Shown here: piece by piece, positions 52,468 through 64,000 of the stretch
How the letters are laid out: every line of letters starts with the position of its first letter
Position numbering within the stretch: position 1 is the first letter of the stretch
From: Rhizobium sp. BT03
GTDB lineage: Bacteria > Pseudomonadota > Alphaproteobacteria > Rhizobiales > Rhizobiaceae
DNA: 64,000 bases
Direction: 5' to 3'
NCBI RefSeq assembly: GCF_030053155.1
Contig: NZ_CP125640.1
Span: 3,111,001-3,175,000 of the forward strand
Program-made: the position numbers and the translations under genes
The notes under the pieces: generated by a model
Database searches by the model: none
What the model saw: the letters and a program-made list of their open reading frames with translations, nothing else
What the model was told of the DNA's origin: nothing

Positions 52468-53742
52468 ATGGCACGCATCGTAATGAAATTCGGCGGCACG
52501 TCCGTCGCTGACCTGGACCGCATCAAGAATGTCGCCCGCCATGTGAAACGCGAAGTCGACGCCGGCCACGAGGTGGCGGTGGTGGTCTCGGCCATGTCCG
52601 GCAAGACCAATGAGCTGGTCGGCTGGGTGCAGGGCATGCCGAAGGTGATCGGCGCCAATTCGCCGTTTTACGATGCGCGGGAATATGATGCGGTGGTCGC
52701 CTCCGGCGAGCAGGTCACCTCGGGGCTGCTGGCGATCGCCTTGCAGGCGATGGACATCAATGCGCGCTCCTGGCAGGGCTGGCAGATCCCGATCTGCACC
52801 GATAATGCGCACGGCGCGGCGCGGATCATGGAGATCGACGGTTCCGACATCGTCAAGCGGATGGGCGAGGGGCAGGTTGCCGTCATCGCCGGCTTCCAGG
52901 GACTGGGACCCGACAACCGGCTCGCGACGCTTGGCCGCGGCGGATCGGACACCTCGGCCGTCGCGATCGCGGCGGCTGTCAAGGCGGATCGCTGCGATAT
53001 CTATACAGATGTCGACGGCGTCTACACAACCGATCCGCGCATCGTGCCGAAGGCGCGCAGATTGAAAAAGATCGCCTTCGAGGAAATGCTCGAAATGGCC
53101 TCGCTCGGCGCCAAGGTGCTGCAGGTGCGCTCGGTCGAGCTGGCCATGGTGCACAAGGTGCGCACCTTCGTGCGCTCGTCTTTCGAAGATCCCGATGCTC
53201 CGGGCATGGGCGATCTGCTAAACCCGCCCGGAACGCTGATTTGTGACGAGGATGAAATCGTGGAACAGGAAGTAGTCACCGGCATCGCCTATGCCAAGGA
53301 TGAGGCTCAGATCTCGCTTCGCCGTCTTGCCGACCGGCCGGGCGTCTCCGCGGCGATCTTCGGGCCGCTCGCCGAATCCCATATCAATGTCGACATGATC
53401 GTCCAGAATATCTCCGAGGACGGGTCGAAGACCGACATGACCTTCACGGTGCCATCGGGCGACGTCGAGAAGGCGATCAAGGTGCTTAGCGACCATAAGG
53501 AGAAGATCGGCTACGATGTCGTGCAGAACGAATCGGGGCTGGTGAAAGTCTCGGTCATCGGCATCGGCATGCGCAGTCACGCCGGCGTTGCTGCTACCGC
53601 ATTTCGTGCACTTGCCGAAAAAGGCATCAACATCAAGGCGATCACGACCTCCGAGATCAAGATTTCCATCCTGATCGACGGTCCTTATGCAGAACTCGCT
53701 GTCAGGACTTTGCATTCCTGCTACGGTCTGGATAAGAATTGA
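52468..53742 (+). CDS. lysC: aspartate kinase
   Basis: Phosphorylates aspartate, the first step of the lysine, threonine, methionine and DAP branch. 424 residues: kinase domain with KFGGTSVAD at 7-15 and TLGRGGSDTSAVA, followed by two ACT domains (from about 265) that normally bind lysine/threonine for feedback inhibition. Length fits the single alpha-type aspartokinase. No riboswitch-like leader was seen upstream. AGAGG lies just before the ATG. Confidence 0.97.
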   Translation: MARIVMKFGGTSVADLDRIKNVARHVKREVDAGHEVAVVVSAMSGKTNELVGWVQGMPKVIGANSPFYDAREYDAVVASGEQVTSGLLAIALQAMDINARSWQGWQIPICTDNAHGAARIMEIDGSDIVKRMGEGQVAVIAGFQGLGPDNRLATLGRGGSDTSAVAIAAAVKADRCDIYTDVDGVYTTDPRIVPKARRLKKIAFEEMLEMASLGAKVLQVRSVELAMVHKVRTFVRSSFEDPDAPGMGDLLNPPGTLICDEDEIVEQEVVTGIAYAKDEAQISLRRLADRPGVSAAIFGPLAESHINVDMIVQNISEDGSKTDMTFTVPSGDVEKAIKVLSDHKEKIGYDVVQNESGLVKVSVIGIGMRSHAGVAATAFRALAEKGINIKAITTSEIKISILIDGPYAELAVRTLHSCYGLDKN

Positions 53743-53831
53743 TTCCCAGTGGGCGGCCTGCCCCTTCAGGTTGAGGAGACGAGGGCCGGCCCGCCGGGAC
53801 TGAGTGCGTTGTTTCGGGAGCTTGAGACGCC

Positions 53832-56099
53832 ATGAGAGACCTTTCCGGCGGTCCGCGCGTGCTGCTCAGGCGGCTGCGCGAGTTGATGGCGGAGCCGCTG
53901 GAGCCGCAGGATCGTCTTGACCGGATCGTCCGCCAGATCGCCGGCAACATGGTGGCCGAGGTCTGCTCCGTTTACGTGCTGCGCGCCGACGGCGTGCTCG
54001 AACTCTATGCGACCGAAGGCCTCAACCGCGAGGCCGTGCACCTGGCGCAACTGAAGATGGGTCAGGGCCTGGTCGGCACGATCGCCGCTTCGGCGCAGCC
54101 GCTGAACCTTTCCGATGCGCAATCGCATCCTGCTTTCCGCTACCTGCCGGAAACGGGCGAAGAAATCTACCATTCCTTCCTCGGCGTGCCGATCCTCAGG
54201 ACCGGGCGTTCGCTTGGCGTTCTGGTCGTGCAGAACAAGGCGAGCCGCAACTATCGCGAAGAAGAGGTGGAAGCGCTCGAGACGACGGCGATGGTGCTAG
54301 CCGAGATGATCGCCACCGGCGAGCTGAAGAAGATCACCAAGCCGGGCCTCGAACTCGACTTGACGCGCTCGGTGACCGTCGACGGCGACACCTATAATGA
54401 CGGCATCGGTCTCGGTTACGTCGTGCTGCACGAGCCGCGCATCGTCGTCACCAATCTGCTGAACGAAGATGCGGAGAAGGAAATCCGGCGGCTGGCCGAA
54501 GCCATGGGCTCGCTCAGGATCTCGATCGACGACATGCTGTCGCGCCGCGACGTGTCGATGGAGGGCGAGCACCGCGAGGTACTCGAAACCTATCGCATGT
54601 TCGCGCATGACCAGGGCTGGGTGCGCAAGCTCGAGGAGGCGATCCGCAACGGCCTGACGGCGGAAGCGGCGGTCGAGAAGGTGCAGAGCGACACCAAGGC
54701 GCGGATGATGCGGTTGACCGACCCCTATCTGCGCGAACGCATGCATGATTTCGAGGATCTGGCGAACCGGCTGCTCAGACAATTGACCGGGTATACCGGG
54801 CGGACGACCGCCGAAGGTTTCCCCAATGACGCGGTCATCCTGGCGCGCGCCATGGGGGCTGCCGAGCTGCTCGACTATCCGCGTGCCAATGTGCGCGGGC
54901 TGGTGCTGGAAGAAGGCGCGGTGACGAGCCATGTGGTGATCGTCGCGCGCGCCATGGGCATTCCAGTCATCGGCCAGGCGGCCGGTGTCGTCGCGCTCGC
55001 CGAGAACGGCGATGCCGTGATCATCGATGCCGACGAGGGGCATGTGCATCTGCGGCCGATGGCCGATCATCGGCGTTCCTACGAGGAAAAGGTTCGCTTC
55101 CGCGCCAGGCGGCAGGAACAGTTCCGGGCGCTGCGCGCCGTCGAGCCGGTGACCAAGGATGGACAGCGGATCGCACTGATGATGAATGCGGGGCTGCTGG
55201 TCGACCTGCCGCAGCTTTCGGAATCGGGTGCCGAGGGCATCGGCCTGTTCCGCACCGAACTGCAGTTCATGATCGCCTCCACCATGCCGAAGGCGGAGGA
55301 GCAGGAGCAGTTCTATCGCAATGTGATAAAGCAGGCGGCGGGCCGTACCGTCACCTTCCGCACGCTCGATATCGGCGGCGACAAGGTCGTACCCTATTTT
55401 CGCGGCCATGAGGAAGAAAATCCCGCACTCGGCTGGCGCGCCATCCGGCTGTCCCTCGACCGGCCGGGACTGTTGCGCACCCAGCTGCGCGCCCTGCTGA
55501 AGGCATCGGCCGATACCGAGCTGAAGCTGATGGTGCCGATGGTGACCGAGGTTTCCGAGCTGAAGATTGTGCGCGAGCTGCTGCAGAAGGAAGTGCAGCA
55601 TCTCTCGCGCTTCGGCCACGGGCTGCCGCGCAAGCTGCAATTCGGCGCGATGCTGGAAGTGCCTGCCCTGCTCTGGCAGCTCGATGAACTGATGGAGGCG
55701 GTCGATTTCGTCTCGGTCGGTTCGAACGACCTTTTCCAGTTCTCGATGGCGGTCGATCGCGGCAATGCGCGGGTTTCGGACCGGTTCGACCCGCTCGGCA
55801 AACCGTTTTTGCGCATCCTGCGCGATATCGTGCGCGGCGCCGACCGGAACAAGACGCCGGTGACGCTCTGCGGCGAACTCGCCAGCAAACCCATCTCGGC
55901 GATGGCGCTGCTCGGTATCGGTTTCCGCTCGATCTCGATGTCGCCGGCCTCGATCGGGCCGGTGAAGGCGATGCTGCTCGGGCTCGATGTCGGGGCGCTG
56001 GCAACGGCGATGAACGAGGTGCTGGACGATGTCCACGCCGTGGTGCCGATGCGCGAGGTGCTTGCCCGCTTCGCCGAGAGCCACAATATTCCCCTTTAG
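53832..56099 (+). CDS. ptsP: PEP-protein phosphotransferase, nitrogen-type EI (PtsP)
   Basis: 755 residues. An N-terminal GAF domain (about 20-160) precedes the enzyme I body: a linker and HPr-binding region with LRISIDDMLSRRDVSMEGEHREVLETYRMF, the phospho-His domain with His367 in VTSHVVIVARAMGIP, and the PEP-binding barrel with GLFRTELQFM and SVGSNDLFQFSMAVDR. It starts the PTS-Ntr relay (NPr, EIIA-Ntr) that links nitrogen and carbon state to potassium and stress control. It lies 89 bases after lysC, as commonly in Rhizobiales. Confidence 0.97.
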   Translation: MRDLSGGPRVLLRRLRELMAEPLEPQDRLDRIVRQIAGNMVAEVCSVYVLRADGVLELYATEGLNREAVHLAQLKMGQGLVGTIAASAQPLNLSDAQSHPAFRYLPETGEEIYHSFLGVPILRTGRSLGVLVVQNKASRNYREEEVEALETTAMVLAEMIATGELKKITKPGLELDLTRSVTVDGDTYNDGIGLGYVVLHEPRIVVTNLLNEDAEKEIRRLAEAMGSLRISIDDMLSRRDVSMEGEHREVLETYRMFAHDQGWVRKLEEAIRNGLTAEAAVEKVQSDTKARMMRLTDPYLRERMHDFEDLANRLLRQLTGYTGRTTAEGFPNDAVILARAMGAAELLDYPRANVRGLVLEEGAVTSHVVIVARAMGIPVIGQAAGVVALAENGDAVIIDADEGHVHLRPMADHRRSYEEKVRFRARRQEQFRALRAVEPVTKDGQRIALMMNAGLLVDLPQLSESGAEGIGLFRTELQFMIASTMPKAEEQEQFYRNVIKQAAGRTVTFRTLDIGGDKVVPYFRGHEEENPALGWRAIRLSLDRPGLLRTQLRALLKASADTELKLMVPMVTEVSELKIVRELLQKEVQHLSRFGHGLPRKLQFGAMLEVPALLWQLDELMEAVDFVSVGSNDLFQFSMAVDRGNARVSDRFDPLGKPFLRILRDIVRGADRNKTPVTLCGELASKPISAMALLGIGFRSISMSPASIGPVKAMLLGLDVGALATAMNEVLDDVHAVVPMREVLARFAESHNIPL

Positions 56100-56128
56100 G
56101 CAGACGTTAAGAAGAATCGGAGTGAAGG

Positions 56129-57208
56129 GTGGCGAAGCTTCCCGTTGAAAAGATGCGTGAGCTGGAACGCCGTTTCGGCGAGATCGAGGCGCGCATGTCG
56201 GCCGGCCCGGCCGCCGACGTCTATGTGAAGCTCGCATCCGAATATTCCGAGCTGCAGCCCGTCGTGACGAAGATCCGCGCCTATGAGAAGGCGAACGCCG
56301 AGCTTGCCGATCTCGAAACGCTGCTCGAGGACAAGACGGTCGACCGCGAGATGCGCGACCTCGCCGAGCTGGAGCTGCCCGAGGTGAAAGAGCAGATCGA
56401 GGCGCTCGAGCAGGAGATGCAGATCCTGCTTCTGCCGAAGGACGCAGCCGACGAAAAGAGCGCGATCCTCGAAATCCGCGCCGGCACGGGTGGATCGGAA
56501 GCGGCCCTTTTTGCCGGCGACCTCTTTCGCATGTATGAGCGGTTCGCGGCGGAGAAAGGCTGGAAGGTGGAAGTGCTCTCGGCAAGCGAGGGCGAAGCCG
56601 GCGGCTACAAGGAAATCATCGCGACGATCACCGGCAGGGGCGTCTTCGCCAAGCTGAAATTCGAATCCGGCGTGCATCGCGTGCAGCGTGTGCCCGAGAC
56701 CGAGGCGGGCGGGCGCATCCATACGTCGGCTGCAACGGTGGCGGTGCTGCCGGAGGCCGAGGAGATCGACATCGAGATCCGGCCAGAGGATATCCGCATC
56801 GACACGATGCGCTCTTCGGGTGCCGGCGGCCAGCACGTCAATACGACGGACTCGGCGGTGCGCATCACCCATCTGCCGAGCGGCATCGTCGTCACCAGCT
56901 CGGAAAAATCGCAGCACCAGAACCGCGCCAAGGCGATGCAGGTGCTGCGCTCCAGGCTCTACGACGCCGAGCGGCAGAGGGCCGACAGCGAGCGCTCGGC
57001 CGACCGCAAGAGCCAGGTCGGTTCCGGCGACCGCTCGGAACGCATCCGCACCTATAATTTCCCGCAGGGGCGCATCACCGATCATCGCATCAATCTGACG
57101 CTCTACAAGCTCGATCGGATGATGGAAGGCGAGATCGAGGAGGTCGTGGATGCGCTGATGGCCGATTACCAGGCAAGCCAGCTGGCGCAGCTTGGCGAAC
57201 AGCAATGA
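56129..57208 (+). CDS. prfA: peptide chain release factor 1
   Basis: Terminates translation at UAA and UAG. 359 residues; the tripeptide anticodon is PET at 189-191 (RF1 type, not the SPF of RF2) and the catalytic GGQ is at 233-235. The start is GTG with GGAG 6 bases upstream. It follows ptsP by 29 bases and overlaps prmC by four (ATGA), the usual pair because PrmC methylates the GGQ glutamine. Confidence 0.97.
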   Translation: MAKLPVEKMRELERRFGEIEARMSAGPAADVYVKLASEYSELQPVVTKIRAYEKANAELADLETLLEDKTVDREMRDLAELELPEVKEQIEALEQEMQILLLPKDAADEKSAILEIRAGTGGSEAALFAGDLFRMYERFAAEKGWKVEVLSASEGEAGGYKEIIATITGRGVFAKLKFESGVHRVQRVPETEAGGRIHTSAATVAVLPEAEEIDIEIRPEDIRIDTMRSSGAGGQHVNTTDSAVRITHLPSGIVVTSSEKSQHQNRAKAMQVLRSRLYDAERQRADSERSADRKSQVGSGDRSERIRTYNFPQGRITDHRINLTLYKLDRMMEGEIEEVVDALMADYQASQLAQLGEQQ

Positions 57209-58065
57209 GGCCGACGGTCGCCGATACGCTTGCCGAAGCGCGCCGCCGCTTTACCGAAGCTGGTATCGTCGACCCGGCGACCGATGCACGGCTGCTTGTC
57301 GCGGGCCTTCTGAAACTATCGTCGACCGAGCTGTTGACGCGATCGGCCGAGAGACTTTCGCCTGAGCAGGCCGATGTGGTGTCCGAGGCATTCGAGCGGC
57401 GGCTCGGCCATGAGCCGGTGCATCGCATTCTCGGCGAGCGGGAGTTCTACGGCCTGCCGCTTCGGCTGTCGGCGGAAACGCTGGAGCCGCGGCCGGATAC
57501 GGAAATCCTGGTTGATACGGTGCTTGCCTGTCTCAAGGACCTTGCAAAGGCGCAAGGCCATCTCCATATCCTTGACATGGGAACCGGGACCGGGGCGATA
57601 TGCCTTGCGCTGTTGAGCGAATGTCCTGATGCGTCGGGTGTCGGCAGCGACATATCGGCGGATGCACTTCGCACAGCAAGATCGAATGCGGAAAGCAACG
57701 GGTTGCAGGATCGTTTTCAGGCCGTACAGTCGAGATGGTTCGAGAGCATCCAGGGTTCGTTTCACGCGATTGTCTCAAATCCGCCCTATATTGCTTCCAA
57801 TGTCATTCACGATCTTGCTCCCGAAGTGACGAAATTTGATCCGGTCGCGGCACTGGATGGCGGTCCGGATGGGCTTGACGCCTACCGCGCCATCGCCAAG
57901 GATGCGGCAAGGTTCATGAGGCCCGATGGGGTCGTCGGGCTGGAAATCGGTTACGATCAGCGGAACGATGTGACGGCGATCTTCGAAGCGAAAGGCTTCA
58001 AGTGCCTCAAATCCGTAAAAGATTATGGTCAGAACGATAGGGTGCTCGTGTTCGCGCTCGCGTGA
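57205..58065 (+). CDS. prmC: release factor glutamine methyltransferase
   Basis: Methylates the GGQ glutamine of RF1 and RF2. 286 residues: an N-terminal helical domain that binds the release factor, then a methyltransferase domain with [14 protein letters not shown] (motif I; DMG in place of the usual DLG) and the glutamine-binding NPPY at 192-195. By eye its second half is less G+C-rich than the neighbouring genes. Coupled to prfA by a four-base overlap. Confidence 0.95.
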   Translation: MRPTVADTLAEARRRFTEAGIVDPATDARLLVAGLLKLSSTELLTRSAERLSPEQADVVSEAFERRLGHEPVHRILGEREFYGLPLRLSAETLEPRPDTEILVDTVLACLKDLAKAQGHLHILDMGTGTGAICLALLSECPDASGVGSDISADALRTARSNAESNGLQDRFQAVQSRWFESIQGSFHAIVSNPPYIASNVIHDLAPEVTKFDPVAALDGGPDGLDAYRAIAKDAARFMRPDGVVGLEIGYDQRNDVTAIFEAKGFKCLKSVKDYGQNDRVLVFALA

Positions 58066-58408
58066 CAGGCGATAATTGCTGCATTGAACGGGACATTATT
58101 GTTATTGCGAAGAAAAGGCTTGGATTTCCCAGGGAAGCAATATAGGTTGCGGACACGTGTTGGGCAGATAGGAATGAACGAGATTCGTTCGGTACTTGGT
58201 TTGCCTCGGGGGTCCGCTCTTTTAAACGAGAGTTTCAACGGTTGAACACGACCCAATGCGTGAATCAGTCAAACTGACTTGAGAACCAAGCGGCAGGTCG
58301 GCGCAAAGGCGCAGTATGCTCGCGGCACAAAGGTCCTGACCCGGTTTTCCGGTCATGGCGGTTGGTGCCATGTATCCATCACAAACAGAGAATTCAGGTG
58401 AACGATCT
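58066..58408. other. 343-base gap with no recognised gene
   Basis: Between prmC and the DUF4167 gene. It contains small dyads such as GAACGA/TCGTTC (near 58159) and an imperfect TGACCCGG/CCGGTCA hairpin (near 58337), but no convincing frame on either strand. Composition is lower in G+C than the flanks. It could hold the DUF4167 promoter or a small RNA; neither can be shown. Confidence 0.4.
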
Positions 58409-59140
58409 ATGAGGCCAGGACAGCAGAACAAGCGCGGTCGAGGGCGTGGCAATAATAACAACGGCGGCGGCGGCGGAAATAACAATAACAACAATTTCAA
58501 CCGCAAGGGCGGCAATCCGCTGACCCGAACCTATGACAGCTCCGGCCCCGATGTGAAGATTCGCGGCACTGCCCAGCATATCGCCGAAAAATACGCGCAG
58601 CTCGCCCGCGACGCTCAAAGCTCCGGCGACCGCGTGATTGCCGAGAATTATCTCCAGCACGCCGAACACTACAATCGCATCATTGCCAGCGCCCAGGCGC
58701 AGATGCAGGAGCGTTTCCAGCGCGACGATCGCGGCGAATACAATGACGCCGCAGACCGCGACGGCGACGAGATCGATAACAACGACAATGACGGTGATGA
58801 TGTCGTCGTCGTCCAGCCGCCGCAGAACAGGCAGCATCAGCCGCGGCCGCGACCTGAGTCGCAGCCCCAGCCTCAGCCGGCTCCTGCCCAGACGCCGGTG
58901 GCGCCCCAGGCCGAGGTCATCGACGGAACCGGCCCGCAGCCGGAGATCGAAGGCATTCCGGCCGAAGTCGCCATGGACGAGGAAGGTTCCGGCGGTCAGC
59001 CGCGCGAACGCCAGCCCCGCCGCCGCAGCACCGGCAGCCGTCCCCGTCGCCCGCGTCGCGGCGCAGAAGGGGAAGCCGCCGGCGAAGGCGAAGGTGCTTC
59101 TTCCGAAGCGCCCGTGCTGGCGGACGCAGCATCGGAATGA
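58409..59140 (+). CDS. DUF4167 family, low-complexity RNA-binding-like protein
   Basis: 243 residues. The start (MRPGQQNKRGRGRG) runs into an Asn/Gly-rich stretch (about 12-35), then the DUF4167 core (about 36-95: NPLTRTYDSSGPDVKIRG, EKYAQLARDA, AENYLQHAEHYNRI). The rest is acidic, then Pro/Gln-rich, then Arg-rich, likely disordered. The Arg/Gly-rich ends suggest nucleic-acid binding (inference); the function is unknown. AGGTGA precedes the ATG. A terminator follows. Confidence 0.92.
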   Translation: MRPGQQNKRGRGRGNNNNGGGGGNNNNNNFNRKGGNPLTRTYDSSGPDVKIRGTAQHIAEKYAQLARDAQSSGDRVIAENYLQHAEHYNRIIASAQAQMQERFQRDDRGEYNDAADRDGDEIDNNDNDGDDVVVVQPPQNRQHQPRPRPESQPQPQPAPAQTPVAPQAEVIDGTGPQPEIEGIPAEVAMDEEGSGGQPRERQPRRRSTGSRPRRPRRGAEGEAAGEGEGASSEAPVLADAASE

Positions 59141-59200
59141 GGATCCGGCGTCTCCTTCCGCGGAGGCGCGAGGTTCATGCCATCTGTTAGAATTGCAACG

Positions 59201-59229
59201 AAAATCCCCGGCCTCGCGCCGGGGATTTT
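59201..59229 (+). terminator. terminator after the DUF4167 gene
   Basis: AAAATCCCCGGC, loop CTCGC, GCCGGGGATTTT, then TCATTTTA: a perfect 12-bp stem 60 bases after the stop. Confidence 0.88.
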
Positions 59230-59242
59230 CATTTTATCGGCT

Positions 59243-59272
59243 CTTTAAACTCGCAGAAAAGGCCACCATATT
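59243..59272 (+). promoter_or_regulatory. possible heat-shock (RpoH) promoter of clpB
   Basis: CTTTAA, 17-base spacer, CCATATT, about 115 bases before the clpB ATG. It resembles the alphaproteobacterial RpoH pattern (CTTGAA, 17-18, CCYTATTT) with one or two departures. clpB is a classic RpoH target. Confidence 0.45.
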
Positions 59273-59388
59273 CTCCTCGACTGCTTCGCCCAAATCAGAG
59301 ATGGGCCAGGCGCGGCCTGCCTTTTCAGGGGGTCGATCCCAATCATCGGTCTGCGCCGTCAGGGCAGGGCGATCCATGGAGGTAGAAT

Positions 59389-61989
<2,601 letters not shown>

Positions 61990-62011
61990 GCCGGCCTGAT
62001 CGACAAATGAG

Positions 62012-62035
62012 AAATGGCGGCTTCGGCCGCCATTT
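62012..62035. terminator. bidirectional terminator between clpB and the M23 peptidase gene
   Basis: AAATGGCGGC, loop TTCG, GCCGCCATTT with T-runs on both strands: a 10-bp stem with a stable tetraloop, 22 bases after the clpB stop. Confidence 0.9.
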
Positions 62036-62071
62036 TTGTCTGGTGGGGACGAACGGCGCGAGGCTTGGGGA

Positions 62072-63997
62072 TTACTTGCTCGCCACCTGATCCGAGGTCT
62101 GGTTGTTCAGCAGCGTATCGATGCGCTTGCGTTCGTCCTCGAATTTCGCCAGCGCCTCGCCTTGCAGCGATTTGCCGCCCGGCAGGCGGATGCGCAAGGG
62201 ATCGACTTTGGTACCGTTGACGATCAGCTCGTAATGCAGATGCGGCCCGGTGGACTCGCCCGTCGTGCCGACCCAGCCGATCACCTGGCCCTGGCGGATC
62301 TTGGCGCCGGGGATAACGCCCTTGGCGATGGCGCTCTGGTGGTTGTAAGAGGATTCATAGCCATTGGCATGGCGGATGATCGTCTGGTTGCCGTATCCGC
62401 CGGAATCCCAGCCGGCTTTTTCCACCGTACCGTTGCCGGCGGCGATGATTGCGGTGCCGCGGGGTGCTGCCCAATCGACGCCGGTGTGCATGCGGGCGAA
62501 ACCGAGGATCGGGTGCCGGCGCATGCCGAAGCCCGATTTGAAGATGCCGTTCGGGACCGGGTTGCGCAGCAGGAACTGGCGGATGCTCTTGCCGTTCTCG
62601 TCGAAATAATCGACCGTGCCGTCGTCCGGATCCTGGAAGCGGTAGAAGCGCGTCTGCGTGTCGCCGAAACGGGCGTTGACGTAGAGCAGTTCGGAATCCT
62701 CGGTCGCCTGGCCGGCACTATCGGCGACGGAGAAGAAGGCCTCGAGACTGTCGGTCGGCCTCAGTTGCGCCTGGAAATCGACATTGCTGGCGAGCAGCTT
62801 GATGATCAGCGCCGTCATATCCTTGGTCATGCCGTAGGAAAGGGCGGCGCGATAGATACCGTCATAGACGCGCGGCAGGTTCTGGCCGGGCGGCGGCGCG
62901 AAGGAATTGTCATCGAAGGCGGTGGCGATGGCATCCAGCATCGGCGGCTCGCTGCCGGGCACGTATTTGCCCTTGTCGTCGACGGCCACGGTGACGAGAT
63001 GGCGTGTGCCGCGATAGACGCTGGCCCGGATGATCTTTGCCTGTTCGCCTTTCTGAATGATGCCGATGCGCAGCACGTCGCCCTTGTCGAGATCGGTGGA
63101 GCCCAGTTGCTGCGAGATAAAACCGGCAATGCCATCGGCATATTGCTGCGGATAGCCTGAATCCGTCAGTGCCTTGGCGATCGGCGTGTCGGCGCGGACA
63201 GGCAGGATATCGTCGGCGAATTCCTCGGTCTGCGGCGTGATCGATTCCGATGCGGAGACGGTCATGTTCTGTTCGAGCACGCGCGCGGAGAGGCCGGCAG
63301 TCAGATCGACATCGGCATCCTCGTTGGAGAAACGGCGCGGATCGACATAATAGAGAGCGGCAAGCTGGGTGTTGCCGTCCGTCAGCACCGAGCCGTTGGA
63401 GCGCACATTCTCTTCGACTTCCTCGAGCGACAGGCCGGACGCCATCTTCATGCTGGTCTTGCCGGTCGGGAAGGAAATGGTCTTCAGGCTGACTTCGGAT
63501 TCGACATCGGAGCCGTAAATCGCGCCGGTGCGGCTTTGCGGGGCGGGCTGCGGCTCGTCGGCGGAAAAGATCGCCAGGGGATCGAAGTCGGGATAGTCTT
63601 CGGTCGCCACATGGTTGGCGGCCAGCGTCATCTTCACATGCGCGAAGGGCTGGCGGCGCACGACTTCCTTTTCGCCGTCGTGGACGACGGTCGAAACTTC
63701 CATGATCGCCCGGTCGGAGGGTTTTGCGGCGATGGCGGGTGCAATCAGCCTTCCGCCGCGCACCACCGTCGTATCCTCGTGCGCGTCTGCTGCAGCACTC
63801 GCATAGGCCTCGGCCGGGATTGCCAATTGCTGGCGGCCGTCAAGGGCGGCAAACAGCGCGACGCCCATCAGGACCGAGGATGTAATGCCGGTGAGGAACG
63901 TACCCGAGAGCCAGCGCAGAGACACTTCGCGACGGTCGGGCGCACGCCTGCCGTCGGCCAGAAGCGGAGGCTCGTTGCCCAACGAGCGGATCATCAT
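62072..63997 (-). CDS. M23 family metallopeptidase (LytM-like)
   Basis: 641 residues to the first visible ATG, which lies 3 bases from the window end, so a longer N-terminus cannot be excluded. One membrane segment (about 32-52) anchors a long periplasmic region, then an OapA/LysM-like part (about 250-330), and a C-terminal M23 domain with HTGVDWAAPRGT (metal His and Asp) and GPHLHYEL (HxH). It should cut peptidoglycan cross-links or act in cell separation. Two ATG codons stand in tandem at the start. Confidence 0.93.
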   Translation of the reverse strand: MMIRSLGNEPPLLADGRRAPDRREVSLRWLSGTFLTGITSSVLMGVALFAALDGRQQLAIPAEAYASAAADAHEDTTVVRGGRLIAPAIAAKPSDRAIMEVSTVVHDGEKEVVRRQPFAHVKMTLAANHVATEDYPDFDPLAIFSADEPQPAPQSRTGAIYGSDVESEVSLKTISFPTGKTSMKMASGLSLEEVEENVRSNGSVLTDGNTQLAALYYVDPRRFSNEDADVDLTAGLSARVLEQNMTVSASESITPQTEEFADDILPVRADTPIAKALTDSGYPQQYADGIAGFISQQLGSTDLDKGDVLRIGIIQKGEQAKIIRASVYRGTRHLVTVAVDDKGKYVPGSEPPMLDAIATAFDDNSFAPPPGQNLPRVYDGIYRAALSYGMTKDMTALIIKLLASNVDFQAQLRPTDSLEAFFSVADSAGQATEDSELLYVNARFGDTQTRFYRFQDPDDGTVDYFDENGKSIRQFLLRNPVPNGIFKSGFGMRRHPILGFARMHTGVDWAAPRGTAIIAAGNGTVEKAGWDSGGYGNQTIIRHANGYESSYNHQSAIAKGVIPGAKIRQGQVIGWVGTTGESTGPHLHYELIVNGTKVDPLRIRLPGGKSLQGEALAKFEDERKRIDTLLNNQTSDQVASK

Positions 63998-64000
63998 TTT

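Overview
The window looks like a chromosomal segment of a Rhizobium-type alphaproteobacterium, probably the R. leguminosarum/R. etli group. The evidence is the high G+C content, the gene content (CpdR-like regulator, TIGR02302/DUF4175 protein, DUF4167, DUF1178, twin-transmembrane protein, secA and a parvulin either side of one promoter region), many GTG/TTG starts, and the dense palindromic intergenic repeats typical of rhizobial genomes. The species is inferred from gene content; no database search was possible.

Layout. 1-900: a CpdR-type receiver protein, then a gene-free stretch filled by a nested inverted-repeat element. 900-6750 (minus): argH, an LptM-like lipoprotein, lysA and a large DUF4175 envelope protein, diverging from a TlpA-like thioredoxin. 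7460-13650 (minus): SDR, twin-TM protein, cobalamin adenosyltransferase, rhomboid protease, etfB, etfA, hbdA and a 30-residue membrane micro-protein, broken by a composite repeat cluster at 12.0-12.6 kb. 13.7-21.5 kb: housekeeping and membrane genes (YihY, GluQ-RS, AlkA-like glycosylase, HNH nuclease, DsbB, YqaA, cNMP-domain CPA2 antiporter, small rhizobial proteins). 21.7 kb: tRNA-Leu(CAA) abutting a perfect 55-bp palindrome. 21.9-29.6 kb: MFS/TetR pair, aldo/keto reductase, acyl-CoA synthetase, and a coupled flippase/FemAB-like acyltransferase pair. 29.7-36.3 kb: secA, parvulin, argJ, GNAT, mutT.

36.3-46.7 kb looks like an accessory block. It holds a LacI-regulated sugar/polyol ABC importer with a Gfo/Idh/MocA dehydrogenase and a TIM-barrel isomerase, then a LysR-divergent trio (FrnE-like DsbA protein, NmrA-like NAD(P)-binding protein, exported metallo-beta-lactamase-fold protein that has lost most metal ligands). 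46.8-64 kb returns to core genes: an Flp pilin, methyltransferase, comF, grxC, nitrilase-family hydrolase, DUF1178, a ParDE-type toxin-antitoxin pair, ubiG, lysC, ptsP, prfA-prmC, DUF4167, clpB and an M23 peptidase.

How the genes fit together. ETF plus hydroxybutyryl-CoA dehydrogenase is a beta-oxidation/butanoate electron-transfer unit. argH/argJ and lysA/lysC serve amino-acid synthesis. secA, parvulin, DsbB, LptM, DUF4175, M23, flippase and acyltransferase serve envelope biogenesis. prfA and prmC form a release-factor/methyltransferase pair. No CRISPR array, prophage or intact insertion sequence was seen. The least explained items are the degenerate MBL-fold protein with its LysR-controlled neighbours, the 30-aa micro-protein, the ABC cassette of unknown substrate and the repeat elements.
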